From contig NZ_CP045670.1 in NCBI RefSeq assembly GCF_017161325.1, forward strand, positions 1,729,367 to 1,793,366: DNA of 64,000 bases. Reading direction: 5' to 3'. This document shows, in pieces, positions 9,299 through 19,206 of the stretch (within the stretch, counting starts at the first letter, position 1; each line of letters opens with the position of its first letter). The notes under the pieces were generated by a model. The model ran no database searches, was not told the DNA's origin, and worked only from the letters and a program-made list of their open reading frames with translations. A program made the translations under genes and the position numbers. The DNA comes from Treponema pedis. Lineage in GTDB: Bacteria > Spirochaetota > Spirochaetia > Treponematales > Treponemataceae.

Positions 9299-10589
9299 AC
9301 CAATAAAGTTCTTAATACTTTTGTTAATTTTTATTTTTTCTTGTGCAAACACTGTAAGTTATGAAAATATAATGAAAAAGCAAATTGAAATGTTATCTCC
9401 CGATATAATAACTCAATTGGAAAAAGAAAAAGTAATTATAATTGATCCGGATTTTGTTTTTGTAGATACAACAAAAATCGAAGACATGTATGTTTCCAAC
9501 GTTATTATTTCGGATTCAGTTGTTAATGATGCAGAAAAAAGATGCATTATTTCACATCTAATCAGAAATATTCTTATTCAAGATGCAGTGATTTACAATT
9601 ATGATGAAAAAGGAAATAACTTTACCATGGAACCTCATATCGTAGTGGGTGATGATTTTATATACGAAAATAGTAATGCTATTTGTGATGTTATTTATTA
9701 TATTGTTCATAAAGATTATTTTAATTTTTATGGAAAACCGGGAGGCGGTTTTGATAAATTTTTTTCATCATCTTTGTTGGAAGTAATTTCAGCTGATTTG
9801 AAACATTTAAAATTAAAACTTAAAAAAGAAAATGCTTTTAGTGAAGCTCCCTTTGCTGAAATAGATATTAAACAAGTTCTAGCTAGTCTAAATACTAAAA
9901 ATAAAGAAAAATATTATGGGCATCTTAATTTTACAAATGAAGATTTGTTAACACTTAAAGTAAAAGGATTAAGTGGTGATGATGTCTGTGCATATAATAT
10001 TTCTGCTTATTATAAATTTTTTAAATTTGATGCTAATAACGAATCCATTTGGTCTGAAATTGGTGCTGAAAATGATTTTGATATTGCACAAAATGATTAT
10101 GCTCGTATACTTGAAGCCTCAAACGACATTATAACAGAAAAAAAAATTCGTAGTTTGTACTGGTTAATTAGTGCTTCAGAAAATGGAAATTATGATGCTC
10201 ATTATAAAATAGAAACTGAAAACTTGAAACTTGAAAGTTCTTATCCTAGACTTAACGAAGATATTTACAAAAAGGGAAACAACTTGCTTTCAGATTATGA
10301 AATCAAAATTTTAATCGACTATGCCTTACGGGGCGGCAAAAAAGAAGCTTACCGCTTGTATGAATATTATCAAGACTATAAAAAAGATGAAACCGAGGCA
10401 TCATATTGGCTCAGGATAGGAGCACAAAATAAGGATTCAGATTGTCAATATGAATACGGTAAGTATTTGCTTGGGAAAGATGATGAGTACAGCAAAATAA
10501 GAGGTGGTTTTTGGATAAGAAAGGCTATTCAAAACGGAAATACAGAAGCAAAAAAACTACTAAAAGAAATAGCAGAAAATGAAAACTAG
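9267..10589 (+). CDS. lipoprotein, chimeric immunity protein (L,D-transpeptidase immunity + Sel1 repeats)
   Basis: About 440 residues. TTG at 9267 is preferred as start because GGAGG lies 5 bases upstream; it overlaps the toxin stop. The N-terminus has a lipobox (LIFIFSCAN), so the mature protein should be membrane-anchored in the periplasm. Residues from about 75 to 185 are homologous to the exported immunity protein at 2343-2867. The C-terminal half carries Sel1-like repeats (ASYWLRIGAQNKDSDC, GGFWIRKAIQNGN) and ends with 82 bases identical to the gene at 4936-5802. It looks like a fusion of two immunity families made by recombination in the array. Function is inferred from position and homology to the neighbouring pair. 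Confidence 0.75.
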   Translation: MKYIFKNWKNRPIKFLILLLIFIFSCANTVSYENIMKKQIEMLSPDIITQLEKEKVIIIDPDFVFVDTTKIEDMYVSNVIISDSVVNDAEKRCIISHLIRNILIQDAVIYNYDEKGNNFTMEPHIVVGDDFIYENSNAICDVIYYIVHKDYFNFYGKPGGGFDKFFSSSLLEVISADLKHLKLKLKKENAFSEAPFAEIDIKQVLASLNTKNKEKYYGHLNFTNEDLLTLKVKGLSGDDVCAYNISAYYKFFKFDANNESIWSEIGAENDFDIAQNDYARILEASNDIITEKKIRSLYWLISASENGNYDAHYKIETENLKLESSYPRLNEDIYKKGNNLLSDYEIKILIDYALRGGKKEAYRLYEYYQDYKKDETEASYWLRIGAQNKDSDCQYEYGKYLLGKDDEYSKIRGGFWIRKAIQNGNTEAKKLLKEIAENEN

Positions 10590-10996
10590 CTATTTATTTA
10601 AACAATCCAACTATCTCATTCGGACAGCGATTGCAGGGGAGCAAAAGCAATTTATAAAAATTGCTTTTGCTGTACATCTTTCCGCAGTAATTTCTGCGGA
10701 AAGATACCGAAGCGATAGCGGAGCCCTGAAAAGAGCGGTGCTGACACTTGTGTACTTTTACATAATTATGATAGTGCACAAGTGTCAGCAGTCCGCCAAA
10801 AGAAAGTTATTATTAAATAAAAACAGCTTATTAGAGGTTTTTCCGCTTACGATAGGAAGCGGAAAAACGATGCCTTTTGGAAATAGGTGGAGCAGATACA
10901 AGGAGTTAGACAAAAAAGTACCGCAGACGTATCGGGTATACGTCGAGGAAACTTTTTTGTCGTGCGACGCAGGAGATGCCCGCATATTTTCAAAAG
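10508..10996 (+). repeat. 489-bp exact direct repeat, copy 2 (immunity 3' end + L4)
   Basis: Identical to 5721-6209. After the right end of F2 at 10996 the core restarts at a different point from copy 1 (GNMTNKLSTTN instead of VIYDGLGRIS). The F2 end is therefore the border of homology. Confidence 0.9.
10579..10996 (+). repeat. linker repeat L4
   Basis: Identical to L3. F2 is at 10874-10996 (123 bp) with intact terminal inverted repeats, apart from one G-for-A change in the left arm shared with L3 (CTTTTGGAAATA). Confidence 0.85.
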
Positions 10997-12441
10997 AAGG
11001 CAACATGACCAATAAGCTAAGCACCACAAACATACCCGGCTCCCAAGGGAACTCATACCCCAAAGCTGAACTTGACTATAACTTGAATTACGAATACGAC
11101 CCGGCTTATGCTCATCGGCTAATCCATGCAGGTACCCGATACTACCGCTATGACGGTAACGGAAACATAACGGCGGAAAAAGACGGACCCTTTAGTGAAG
11201 AGGAAGAGTTTATATTTACCTATAACTATGATAAAGAAAGCGGAGTATACTCAACCGATTACGGCTTCGGTCTTGACGCCCCTAAAGAAACGGAACAGAC
11301 GAACCCGCAAGATCTTTTTTCTTACAGGCGGAACTATATGTGGAATGAGCGTAACCTGTTAACCAAATCGAGCGATAAAAACTACACGGTACACTACCGC
11401 TACGGTGAAGACAGGCAGAGAGCGTTAAAGTATACTGAAGAAGGAAGAAGTGAAACGCTATACTTTAACAATTTCTTTACGATACATATTCCGATATATG
11501 ATAAAGATAACCCGCAAGGGTTAAGGGTGCATAAACATATCTTTGTCGGTAACAGCCGCCTTGTAACAGCGATGACCCACACGGATAACAGTGGAGACAA
11601 TGAAGAGCAAAAGGAAAAGAGATACTACTATCACAGCGACCACTTAGGAAGTGCACAATTCGTAACGGACTGGAAAGGCAGACAGTATGAGCATATAGAG
11701 TATACACCTTACGGAGAGCTATGGATAGAAGAAGTTGCTGCGGGAATTGATAAACTGCCGTTTAGGTTTACCGGCAAGGAGATGGATGAAGAAACGGGCC
11801 TGTACTATTACGGTGCGAGATACCTTGACCCGAAGTATTCGAGGTGGTTGAGTGGGGATCCGGCGCTGGGAGAGTATATACCGCAAGCTCCCATTGACGA
11901 TGAAGCGAAGAAACACAACGAGAATTTACCCGGTATGGGTGGTGTGTTTAATGTTGTAAACTTGCATGTGTACCATTATGCAGGGAATAATCCGGTTAAG
12001 TATACCGATCCGGATGGGAAATCTAGTAAAGCGTATGGAATAGTTTATATATCATATGATATATATACAACGCAAGAATATAAAAAAATAAATCATGATC
12101 CAGGTTATATTGTTCAAAACAAATATACGGAAATAGAGACTACAGTTGCCTATTATGGAAATAACGAAAAAATATTAAATAATTTCCAAACAAAAAATAA
12201 GATGCCTAAGAGATTGGTATTTAATTGTGATATAGCAGATTTACCAGCGGATATTCAGGATATTTTAAGAGAAACTAATGACAATATCATTGTTGAAACA
12301 GAAAAAATTACAACGACTTCTTATTATATAGGACAAGAAAGCACAAAGAAACAAGAAAAGTCAGCTGAGACAATTAAAGCAATTTATGTTGTAAATAATA
12401 ATGGAGAAATACAAAAGGTATATAAAAATGAAGATGAATAA
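10579..12441 (+). CDS. orphan RHS cassette 5, toxin tail of unknown family
   Basis: A 620-residue frame. Linker L4 is residues 1-139 (identical to L3). RHS core starts abruptly within a GNMTNK segment and continues to DPDG at about residue 478. The unique tail has about 140 residues and contains AYGIVYISYDIYTTQEY, a central Cys in LVFNCDIADLP and a charged C-terminus. I recognise no toxin family. The core lacks the P element present at the same site in cassettes 4 and 6. Its final 277 core bases (11741-12017) are identical to the start of the window. The stop overlaps the next gene by 14 bases. Confidence 0.75.
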   Translation: MKTSYLFKQSNYLIRTAIAGEQKQFIKIAFAVHLSAVISAERYRSDSGALKRAVLTLVYFYIIMIVHKCQQSAKRKLLLNKNSLLEVFPLTIGSGKTMPFGNRWSRYKELDKKVPQTYRVYVEETFLSCDAGDARIFSKEGNMTNKLSTTNIPGSQGNSYPKAELDYNLNYEYDPAYAHRLIHAGTRYYRYDGNGNITAEKDGPFSEEEEFIFTYNYDKESGVYSTDYGFGLDAPKETEQTNPQDLFSYRRNYMWNERNLLTKSSDKNYTVHYRYGEDRQRALKYTEEGRSETLYFNNFFTIHIPIYDKDNPQGLRVHKHIFVGNSRLVTAMTHTDNSGDNEEQKEKRYYYHSDHLGSAQFVTDWKGRQYEHIEYTPYGELWIEEVAAGIDKLPFRFTGKEMDEETGLYYYGARYLDPKYSRWLSGDPALGEYIPQAPIDDEAKKHNENLPGMGGVFNVVNLHVYHYAGNNPVKYTDPDGKSSKAYGIVYISYDIYTTQEYKKINHDPGYIVQNKYTEIETTVAYYGNNEKILNNFQTKNKMPKRLVFNCDIADLPADIQDILRETNDNIIVETEKITTTSYYIGQESTKKQEKSAETIKAIYVVNNNGEIQKVYKNEDE

Positions 12442-13042
12442 AATAATGATTGTTTTATATTTTAGTATATTCTGTTTCAGTTGTCAAAATATCGGAATTG
12501 TGAGAATGAAAATTTTGCCGGAGTTAGATAATAACTTTATGTGTGATTTAATAAATCTTTATGCTAAAAGCTATGACAAAGAAACAGGGAATATAGTCAT
12601 TTCAAAAGAAAAACTTATTAATCTTGAACTGCAAATGAAAACTTTTATCGAAACTAACTTAGCGAATATTAAAAATTATTATGTATGTAAAAAAGAAGGA
12701 CGAAACTATTTATATACATATTTTGAAATTACGAATGGAGAGCTAAATTTGAAACAAGAAGAAAGGTATTATTTAATTTGGGAGCCTCAAAATCCTAATG
12801 CAATAAAAACCGGCCAACAAGTAGGTTATGTAAAAGAGCCTGCTTTAAATGTTGAACATGAATTAGCATTATTAGTAAATAATTATTCATTTTATAAAGA
12901 ATTTGGAATGGCATTGATGCAAAAAGATAAAAGTTTTTTTATTGATGTGGATAAATATAGTTTTTTGATTAACTATTATTTAAAGGTTTTTAGAATGGAA
13001 TCTGAAGTTTCCGATTATTATTCTATATCGTTCCCCAATTAA
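12428..13042 (+). CDS. lipoprotein, putative immunity to cassette 5
   Basis: About 204 residues. The ATG at 12428 is chosen because it gives a compact lipoprotein signal (MKMNKIMIVLYFSIFCFSC) with a lipobox Cys; the frame is open further upstream inside the toxin gene. It overlaps the toxin stop by 14 bases. The mature part is polar and mixed alpha/beta, with no family I recognise. Periplasmic location would match a toxin acting outside the cytoplasm. The following 118 bases hold no gene. Confidence 0.7.
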   Translation: MKMNKIMIVLYFSIFCFSCQNIGIVRMKILPELDNNFMCDLINLYAKSYDKETGNIVISKEKLINLELQMKTFIETNLANIKNYYVCKKEGRNYLYTYFEITNGELNLKQEERYYLIWEPQNPNAIKTGQQVGYVKEPALNVEHELALLVNNYSFYKEFGMALMQKDKSFFIDVDKYSFLINYYLKVFRMESEVSDYYSISFPN

Positions 13043-13160
13043 TGATTAACGGAATCAAAAGAGAGTAGTGTGATGATTGATAATAAATAATATTAATTAT
13101 TATTTAAGGCAGATGCATAGATTTAAAACTGCTGGTATATCTAACAATTATTAAGAGAAA

Positions 13161-13590
13161 ATGAAGAATAGTTATTTATTTAAACAGTCTAACTATCTTA
13201 TTCTGACAGCGATTGCAAGGGAGCAAAAGCAATTTATAAAAATTGCTTTTGCCGTACATCTTTCCGCAGTAATTTCTGCAGGTATATGCCGAAGCGAAAG
13301 CGGAGCCCTGAAAAGCGCGGTGCTCAATTTTGTTTTCTTCATAATACTAAAAAACAAAATTGAGCAGTCCGCCGCTCAAAGATGCTTACGCACCTTTGAA
13401 CTTCGAGTATTCGATAAAACATCGAGGATTAAACCTTTAAATTTACTGAATGCCCTCACTGACAGGACTTTTGAAAATAGACATGTTGGATGCAAGGAGC
13501 GAGAAAAAATTAACCGCAGGCGTACTTTATGTACGTTGAGGATTAATTTTTTTGAAGCGACGCCGCAGACGGCGTGTATATTTTCAAAAG
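13161..13590 (+). repeat. linker repeat L5
   Basis: F1 is about 13203-13370 and F2 is 13468-13590 (123 bp, with the AAAATTAA/TTAATTTT version of the interior stem, as in L2). The core joins at ATGACGAACAC, which in the intact core lies in mid-frame at 7278. Confidence 0.85.
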
Positions 13591-14279
13591 ATGACGAACA
13601 CGCACAAAGGGTGTACATACGTTACGGAAACGGAGTGGAAACAAGATACAAGTACGATGAAAAGCGGCGTTGGCTTGATACAATAGAAACTGAAAACAAA
13701 CAAAGTCAAGACGTTTTTCAAAAAATAAAGTACTCATTTGACCCTGTAGGAAACGTCCTCGGTTACACGAATGATGCAAGCACTTATGAGACAACTCAAG
13801 CGTACAAATACGATAACCTATATCAACTTATAAGTGTAGAAGGAGAGAGTAAACAATACAAGGGGAAAAAATACTTCGGAATGAGTCCTGTAAACATAGC
13901 AAAGTACAAACAGGAGTTTAACTTCGACATCATAGGAAATATGATGAATAAAATGAGCACGACTAATTTATCGGGAAGTAGGGGAAATGCATATAAGAAA
14001 GCCGACCTAGATTACAACCTAGATTATGAATATGACAGTAAATATGCGCACAGGTTAATAAGAGCGGGGAACAGGTATTATCGTTATGACGGTAACGGAA
14101 ACATAACGGCGGAAAAAGACGGACCCTTTAGTGAAGAGGAAGAGTTTATATTTACCTATAACTATGATAAAGAAAGCGGAGTATACTCAACCGATTACGG
14201 CTTCGGTCTTGACGCCCCTAAAGAAACGGAACAGACGAACCCGCAAGATCTTTTTTCTTACAGGCGGAACTATATGTGG

Positions 14280-14357
14280 ACTTACAAGTCAAAAACTGCC
14301 ATGCTGTTTTTGACGACGTATAATAATTTCCTTACTCAGCAAGCCCGTAAGGGCTTG
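14280..14357 (+). repeat. palindromic element P2 in RHS core
   Basis: 78 bp at the same core position as P1. One arm of the first hairpin has diverged (CAAAAACTGCC instead of CAAAAACAGCG). The frame is preserved. Confidence 0.8.
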
Positions 14358-15663
14358 AATGAAAAAAACTTACTCACTAAATCGAGCGATAAAAACTACA
14401 CGGTACACTACCGCTACGGTGAAGACGGGCAGAGAGCGTTAAAGTATACTGAAGAAGGAAGAAGTGAAACATTATATTTTAACAATTTCTTTACGATACA
14501 TATTCCGATATACGACAAAGATAACCCGCAAGGGTTAAGGGTGCATAAACACATCTTTGTAGGGAACTCAAGATTAGTAACCGCGATGACGCATACGGAT
14601 AACCATGGGGACAATGATGAGCAAAAGGAAAAGAGATACTACTACCACAGTGACCACCTTGGAAGTGCACAATTCGTAACTGACTGGAAAGGCAGACAGT
14701 ACGAACACATTGAATATACACCTTACGGTGAGTTATGGGTAGAGGAGACTGCACCGGGAATAGATAAGTTACCGTTCAGATTTACGGGGAAAGAGCTTGA
14801 CGAGGAAACGGGATTATACTATTATGGAGCTAGGTATCTTGATCCGAAATATTCGAGGTGGCTGAGTGGAGACCCTGCACTAGGTGAGTACATACCAAGC
14901 ACCTATTGACGATGATGCTAAGAAACATAATGAGAATTTGCCGGGCATGGGAGGAGTATACAACACGATAAACTTACATGTATATCATTATGCGGGCAAT
15001 AATCCGATTAAGTATACCGATCCTGATGGGGAAACATTTATTGATGATGCCATAAATTTTTTAAAAGGCTGGATTAATTATGAAGTAGATAAGGGGCAAA
15101 GCCTTTTTACAAACAATACTTCATTTGTTCCAGATCCAACATATGAGGCTTTTAATGATATACTTAGAAGTATAGATAATTTTTCTAAGGCTGCTTTTCA
15201 AGATCATAAATTTATTGATGAAAGTATTGGAAAATCAGGTACTGATGACGAGTTTCTTAAAGCCATGTATGTTGCAAGCGGTGCAGACTTGAGAATTACT
15301 CAAGGTCAATTCAATTTGAATGCTGAAATGGGTGTAGTAAATGCTGAAGGTGTCCTCAATATCCGTGGTGGCACAAAATCAAATTTTGGAATTAGTTTGT
15401 CGGGAGGAGCTAGCTCTTTTACAGGAGAAACTGCCTTAGGATTAAAAGATTCATCTTTAACTGCATCTATTGGAGCATCAATGTTAGAATATAAAGGAGC
15501 AATAAATCTAAAAATAGGAGATATGAAAGTGCGATTAAAAGGATCCTTTTTTATTGGCGGACTTGGAGCAGGGGCTTCACTTGGACCAAGGATGGAATTT
15601 AAACTTGCTGCAGGAATTGGTGGAGGGATTGGACTTGAATTTAGAAAAATTGAGGAGTAATAT

Positions 15664-15981
15664 ATGAAAAAATTTGGAATATGCATTGTAATATTGACTA
15701 TAATATTCACAGTTTTGGATAGAATGAATAAATATTGGGAGTGTGAGAATTTCATTTTTAATACTACAATGATTATGAATGGTAATTATTATTTAGTTAC
15801 TAAGGAAGATATGAAAATTGTTGAGGTGTCTGCTTTACAGTGGTATTATACAAATTCTATAGCTTCTATTTTATTAGTGTTATGGATTTTAACAGGCTTA
15901 TTGTTTTTATATGTGATGGGACGCCATGTCTTGCCTTATTTTTGGTATAAAAAATACGATCATATGTTTGATGAAACGTAA
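15664..15981 (+). CDS. small membrane protein, putative immunity to cassette 6
   Basis: 105 residues with two predicted membrane helices (residues about 5-20 and 58-80) and a central polar segment. It starts 3 bases after the toxin frame's stop, with GAGGAG just upstream. No family recognised. The role is inferred from its position. It is intact even though the toxin gene is frameshifted. Confidence 0.65.
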   Translation: MKKFGICIVILTIIFTVLDRMNKYWECENFIFNTTMIMNGNYYLVTKEDMKIVEVSALQWYYTNSIASILLVLWILTGLLFLYVMGRHVLPYFWYKKYDHMFDET

Positions 15982-16028
15982 TTTTTGTGTGCTATTAGAA
16001 TAAACAGTTTGGCTATATATTATTGTAA

Positions 16029-16085
16029 ATGATGGATGGAAAAGGGAATGCACAAGTTGAAGAGAATCTTAAAGATTTCCAGTAA
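16029..16085 (+). pseudogene. toxin-tip scar
   Basis: A short open stretch MMDGKGNAQVEENLKDFQ followed by a stop sits immediately before an immunity-type gene, where a toxin C-terminus would be. It may be all that remains of a lost toxin. It is too short for certainty. Confidence 0.3.
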
Positions 16086-16108
16086 TACCAGTAAAATAGG
16101 TGGGGTGT

Positions 16109-16882
16109 ATGCTTAAACTTGATATTGCAATTGTAGTAAGACATCCGATACTGCCTGCTCGTGATATAACACTTATTTTTGATATTAAAGCGGCTGCTGA
16201 ACACTCTGTTAATGAAGCACGAGTTTCAGCCTCCGGTAAAAAATGCGGAATTTTCAGAGAATCTTATGCTCGCTATGATGTTGTTCCTGAAATACTAAAG
16301 GGGAGTAATCATGATATTATCATTCATTATTTGAATACATATTTTAAATCGAAAGTGAAAGATAGACAAAAACTTGAATCATTTTTGCAAAGCGGCGGGA
16401 ATATAACCTATGAAGTTTATCTGGATAAAATACATGATGAAAATATATTTGAATTGTCTCCACGAATTTTAGATGAATGTGCTGATTTAGGTATACAATT
16501 ATGTTTGAGTATGTTGATGGCGAGTGAAAATATAGTCTCTGAAAGTACAGATTATAAGGTTCTGGATTTTATAACCGTTTCCATTGAACAGCCAATACCA
16601 TCCCCTATGGCTCATACCCATATGTATGACTTTAATAATGGAGTAGTTTATTATGCACATGAGTTCCCTTTAACTGAGGATACTTATTTAGAGAATGAAA
16701 TTGATATGGCTATTAGTTTTTATAAAAGACATATTGTTGATATGTGTTCATCGATAAAAGAAAAGGTACGGTGTAAAATAACATTATGTTTAAAGACTTA
16801 TTATCATTACGCTTTTGAACTTTCTTCCGAAATATGTAAGATATGTGCTGAGTTGAATATTGGAGTAATGGTATGTTTTTAA
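16109..16882 (+). CDS. orphan immunity-type protein, possibly DUF4279-like
   Basis: 257 residues from the ATG at 16109 (GGTGGGG upstream). Soluble, no signal peptide, Cys-rich C-terminus (SSEICKICAELNIGVMVCF). The N-terminal part (DIAIVVRHPILPARDITLIFD) loosely resembles DUF4279 domains found in immunity proteins; this is a weak impression. It is not preceded by a full toxin, only by a short scar, so it would be an orphan immunity gene kept after toxin loss. Confidence 0.55.
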   Translation: MLKLDIAIVVRHPILPARDITLIFDIKAAAEHSVNEARVSASGKKCGIFRESYARYDVVPEILKGSNHDIIIHYLNTYFKSKVKDRQKLESFLQSGGNITYEVYLDKIHDENIFELSPRILDECADLGIQLCLSMLMASENIVSESTDYKVLDFITVSIEQPIPSPMAHTHMYDFNNGVVYYAHEFPLTEDTYLENEIDMAISFYKRHIVDMCSSIKEKVRCKITLCLKTYYHYAFELSSEICKICAELNIGVMVCF

Positions 16883-16982
16883 TTAATTTATGCAACAGGG
16901 AAAGCGGTATTAACTATTATATGAAAAAATAAAAAATTTATTGGAGGTAAAATTAAAAACTAACTGATAACAGAAAATTATT

Positions 16983-17376
16983 ATGAAACCAAAACCTTGC
17001 ATTTATTCACAACCGAACTATCTCATTCGGACAGCGATTGCAAGGGAGCAAAAGCAATTTATAAAAATTGCTTTTGCTGTACATCTTTCCGCAGTAATTT
17101 CTGCGGAAAGATACCGAAGCGACAGCGAAGCCCTGAAAAGCGCGGTGCTCAATTTTGTTTTCTTCGTAATGCTAAAAAACAAAATTGAGCAGTCTGCCGC
17201 TCAAAGCTGCTTACGCAAAAAGCTATCACTATCTGAAATCCTCACTGACAGGGCTTTTGAAAATAGGCGGAGCAGATACAAGGAGTTAGGCAAAAAAGTA
17301 CCGCAGGCGTATCGGGTATACGTCGAGGACACTTTTTTGCCGTACGACGCAGTAATTGCCCGCATATTTTCAAAAG
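16983..17376 (+). repeat. linker repeat L6
   Basis: F1 is 17028-17196 (169 bp) and F2 is 17254-17376 (123 bp, same version as L1). About 40 bases upstream, the motif TTGGAGGTAAAATTAAAAA is shared with the sequence before other linkers (for example near 33962), so the repeated unit extends some way 5' of the ATG. Confidence 0.85.
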
Positions 17377-18224
17377 AGGAGACGGGGCTGTATTATTATG
17401 GAGCGAGGTATCTTGATCCGAAGTATAGTAGGTGGTTATCGGGAGACCCGGCGTTAAGCGACTATATACCCAAAGCGCCTATTGACGATGATGCTAAAAA
17501 GCATAACGAAAACCTGCCGGGAATGGGCGGGGTATTTAACGTTGTAAACTTACATGTGTATCATTACGCAGGCAATAACCCTGTGAAGTATATTGATCCG
17601 GATGGGAGAGATATAATCAATTTTATTAAAGGATGGTTTAATTATAATCTAAATAAAGCAATTTATTCAATGAATCGATTAGATTATCCATTAAATCCTC
17701 AATTTGAAATGGCAAATGAGGTTTTAGCTAAAATTGATCAAATGGCAAAGAGTGGATATAACATATATATTAAAACATTGAACTTTACAAGTGACATAGC
17801 TGGAAGTGCTACATTGCTTTTTCTAGCGATTGGGCAGCCTGAACTGGCGGCAATTACGGGAACCATTGGTACTGCTGCTGATATACTTCTTGGCTTTGAT
17901 AATCTTTCTAATGGTAATTATATTGAGGGTGCTAAAGGTTTTGCAGTAGTAATTTTATCTTCATTAGCTAGTAGTGGCATTAAGAAAGGGTGTGAAAAGT
18001 TAGGTAGTCTAATTAGTATTTCTGTGGGCAAAAACGGCTTGTATTATATGAAAGGGCGGCGGGGTGCATTAAACACAATTGATGGACTAAGAAAGCAATT
18101 ATACAAAGATTTTGTAGAAGGATATTTTGGTGAAAAAATGGCTCCAGGAGCTGCTTCACAGATGGCTGATTATGTTATGAAAGAAATATTAAAATTTGAA
18201 AGAGAGGAAAATTTGAATGAATAG
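16983..18224 (+). CDS. orphan RHS cassette 7, hydrophobic toxin tail
   Basis: A 413-residue frame. Linker L6 is residues 1-131, a minimal RHS core (from EETGLYYYGARY) is 132-209, and the tail is 210-413. The tail starts with DIINFIKGWFNY (similar to the start of the cassette 6 tail, DAINFLKGWINYEV). It has a hydrophobic Ala/Gly-rich centre (SATLLFLAIGQPELAAITGTI) and ends in a basic region (KGRRGALNTIDGLRKQLYKDF). The hydrophobic stretch may be a translocation pre-toxin segment, with the catalytic tip after it. No catalytic family recognised. The stop overlaps the following gene by 8 bases. Confidence 0.75.
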   Translation: MKPKPCIYSQPNYLIRTAIAREQKQFIKIAFAVHLSAVISAERYRSDSEALKSAVLNFVFFVMLKNKIEQSAAQSCLRKKLSLSEILTDRAFENRRSRYKELGKKVPQAYRVYVEDTFLPYDAVIARIFSKEETGLYYYGARYLDPKYSRWLSGDPALSDYIPKAPIDDDAKKHNENLPGMGGVFNVVNLHVYHYAGNNPVKYIDPDGRDIINFIKGWFNYNLNKAIYSMNRLDYPLNPQFEMANEVLAKIDQMAKSGYNIYIKTLNFTSDIAGSATLLFLAIGQPELAAITGTIGTAADILLGFDNLSNGNYIEGAKGFAVVILSSLASSGIKKGCEKLGSLISISVGKNGLYYMKGRRGALNTIDGLRKQLYKDFVEGYFGEKMAPGAASQMADYVMKEILKFEREENLNE

Positions 18225-18492
18225 ACATATCGCCCGAGTTTGTTTTTATATTGCTTTAATAGCATGTTTGATTTTAATCGTATTATGTATAATTGAATAT
18301 AGAGGCTCGGCTATTTTATATTATTTATTGGGTACTATTATGGGAGGCTGTATGTTTCCTAGTTTCTATTTGGATTTTCAAGATGACCGTGATAATGATA
18401 AGATATTACCTTCTACTATTAAGGGATTAGTTGCAGCTATTCTTATTTTTTTGATTTGTTTTTTTATGTTAATTAAAACATTGTTTGGATAA
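18217..18492 (+). CDS. small membrane protein, putative immunity to cassette 7
   Basis: 91 residues with three predicted membrane helices. The ATG overlaps the toxin stop, with GAGAGG upstream. Immunity role inferred from coupling to the toxin gene; family unknown. Confidence 0.65.
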   Translation: MNRHIARVCFYIALIACLILIVLCIIEYRGSAILYYLLGTIMGGCMFPSFYLDFQDDRDNDKILPSTIKGLVAAILIFLICFFMLIKTLFG

Positions 18493-18617
18493 ACCATAAA
18501 AGAGTGTTGATATATTATTTATTTAAATGACAAATTGAAGTTTAAGAAATTATTTCAATACCTGTATATAAAATTAAAACTAGGTGATAAAAACTGTTGA
18601 GGTAAATAGAAAATCTT

Positions 18618-19204
18618 ATGAAACAAAAACTTATCATTTATTCACAAACCAACTATCTCCTCCTCCGGACAGCGATTGAAGCAGTACATGCCGTGAGGCA
18701 AAGTCGAACTTCCATGCAAATCCTTTTTGCGGTTTGCATAATCGAAAAACAAGCTCTGACCGGAGGCAAAGTCTTGCCTATGAAGACAAGTGCAGCAAAA
18801 AGATTGGAGCGGTATTGGTGCAGCAAGCCTATAGGCGCAGCTTCGAAGCAAGCGCGGTGCCACATCAAAAACCGTACATCCTTGTACAGTTTTTGATAAT
18901 AAGTTTTGCATACGCAAAACTTATACGCTCAAAATCACCGCCGTCCGTGTCGGAGAGAAATTGTAAAAACAAAATTGAGCAGTCCGCCGCTCAAAGCTGC
19001 CTAGGCACCTTTGAGCTTCGAGTATTCGATAAAACATCGAGGATTAAACCTTTAAATTTACTAAACAGCCCTACTGACAGGGCTTTTGAAAATAGACATG
19101 TTGGATGCAAGGAGCGAGAAAAAATTAACCGCAGGCGTATCGGGTATACGTCGAGCATTTATTTTTACGTAGCGACGCAGGAGATGCCTGCATATTTTCA
19201 AAAG
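18618..19204 (+). repeat. linker repeat L7 (long variant, type-B F1)
   Basis: It begins like the others (ATGAAACAAAAACTTATC) but F1 has a different interior. The repeat runs through CAGTACATGC, a Cys/Gly-coding region and several hairpins, one being CAAAAACCGTACA...TGTACAGTTTTTG at about 18866-18895. F2 is 19083-19204 (122 bp). It shares the type-B F1 with 29248 and 34015. No gene is credible in 18493-19206. Confidence 0.75.
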
Positions 19205-19206
19205 AG

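Larger units (their letters stand above)
13161..15660 (+). pseudogene. orphan RHS cassette 6, frameshifted before the toxin tail
   Basis: Linker L5 is in frame with RHS core from 13591, and a P element sits at 14280-14357. The frame stops at 14909 because the usual CCAAAAGCACC is CCAAGCACC near 14895, a 2-base loss. Reading resumes in the second frame (about 14884-15660) with APIDDDAKKHNENL to DPDG and a tail of about 210 residues. The tail is rich in Gly/Ala/Ser near its end (FFIGGLGAGASLGPRM, AAGIGGGIGLEF), suggesting a membrane-active or beta-structured domain. Core bases 13591 to about 14295 match 7278-7982 almost exactly. Either a broken toxin or a sequencing slip. Confidence 0.75.

Noticed and set aside
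18618-18896. Independent small protein genes inside the linkers (92-residue and similar frames)
   Set aside because: These frames are pieces of the repeat, change frame between copies, and show no family or conserved amino-acid sequence.
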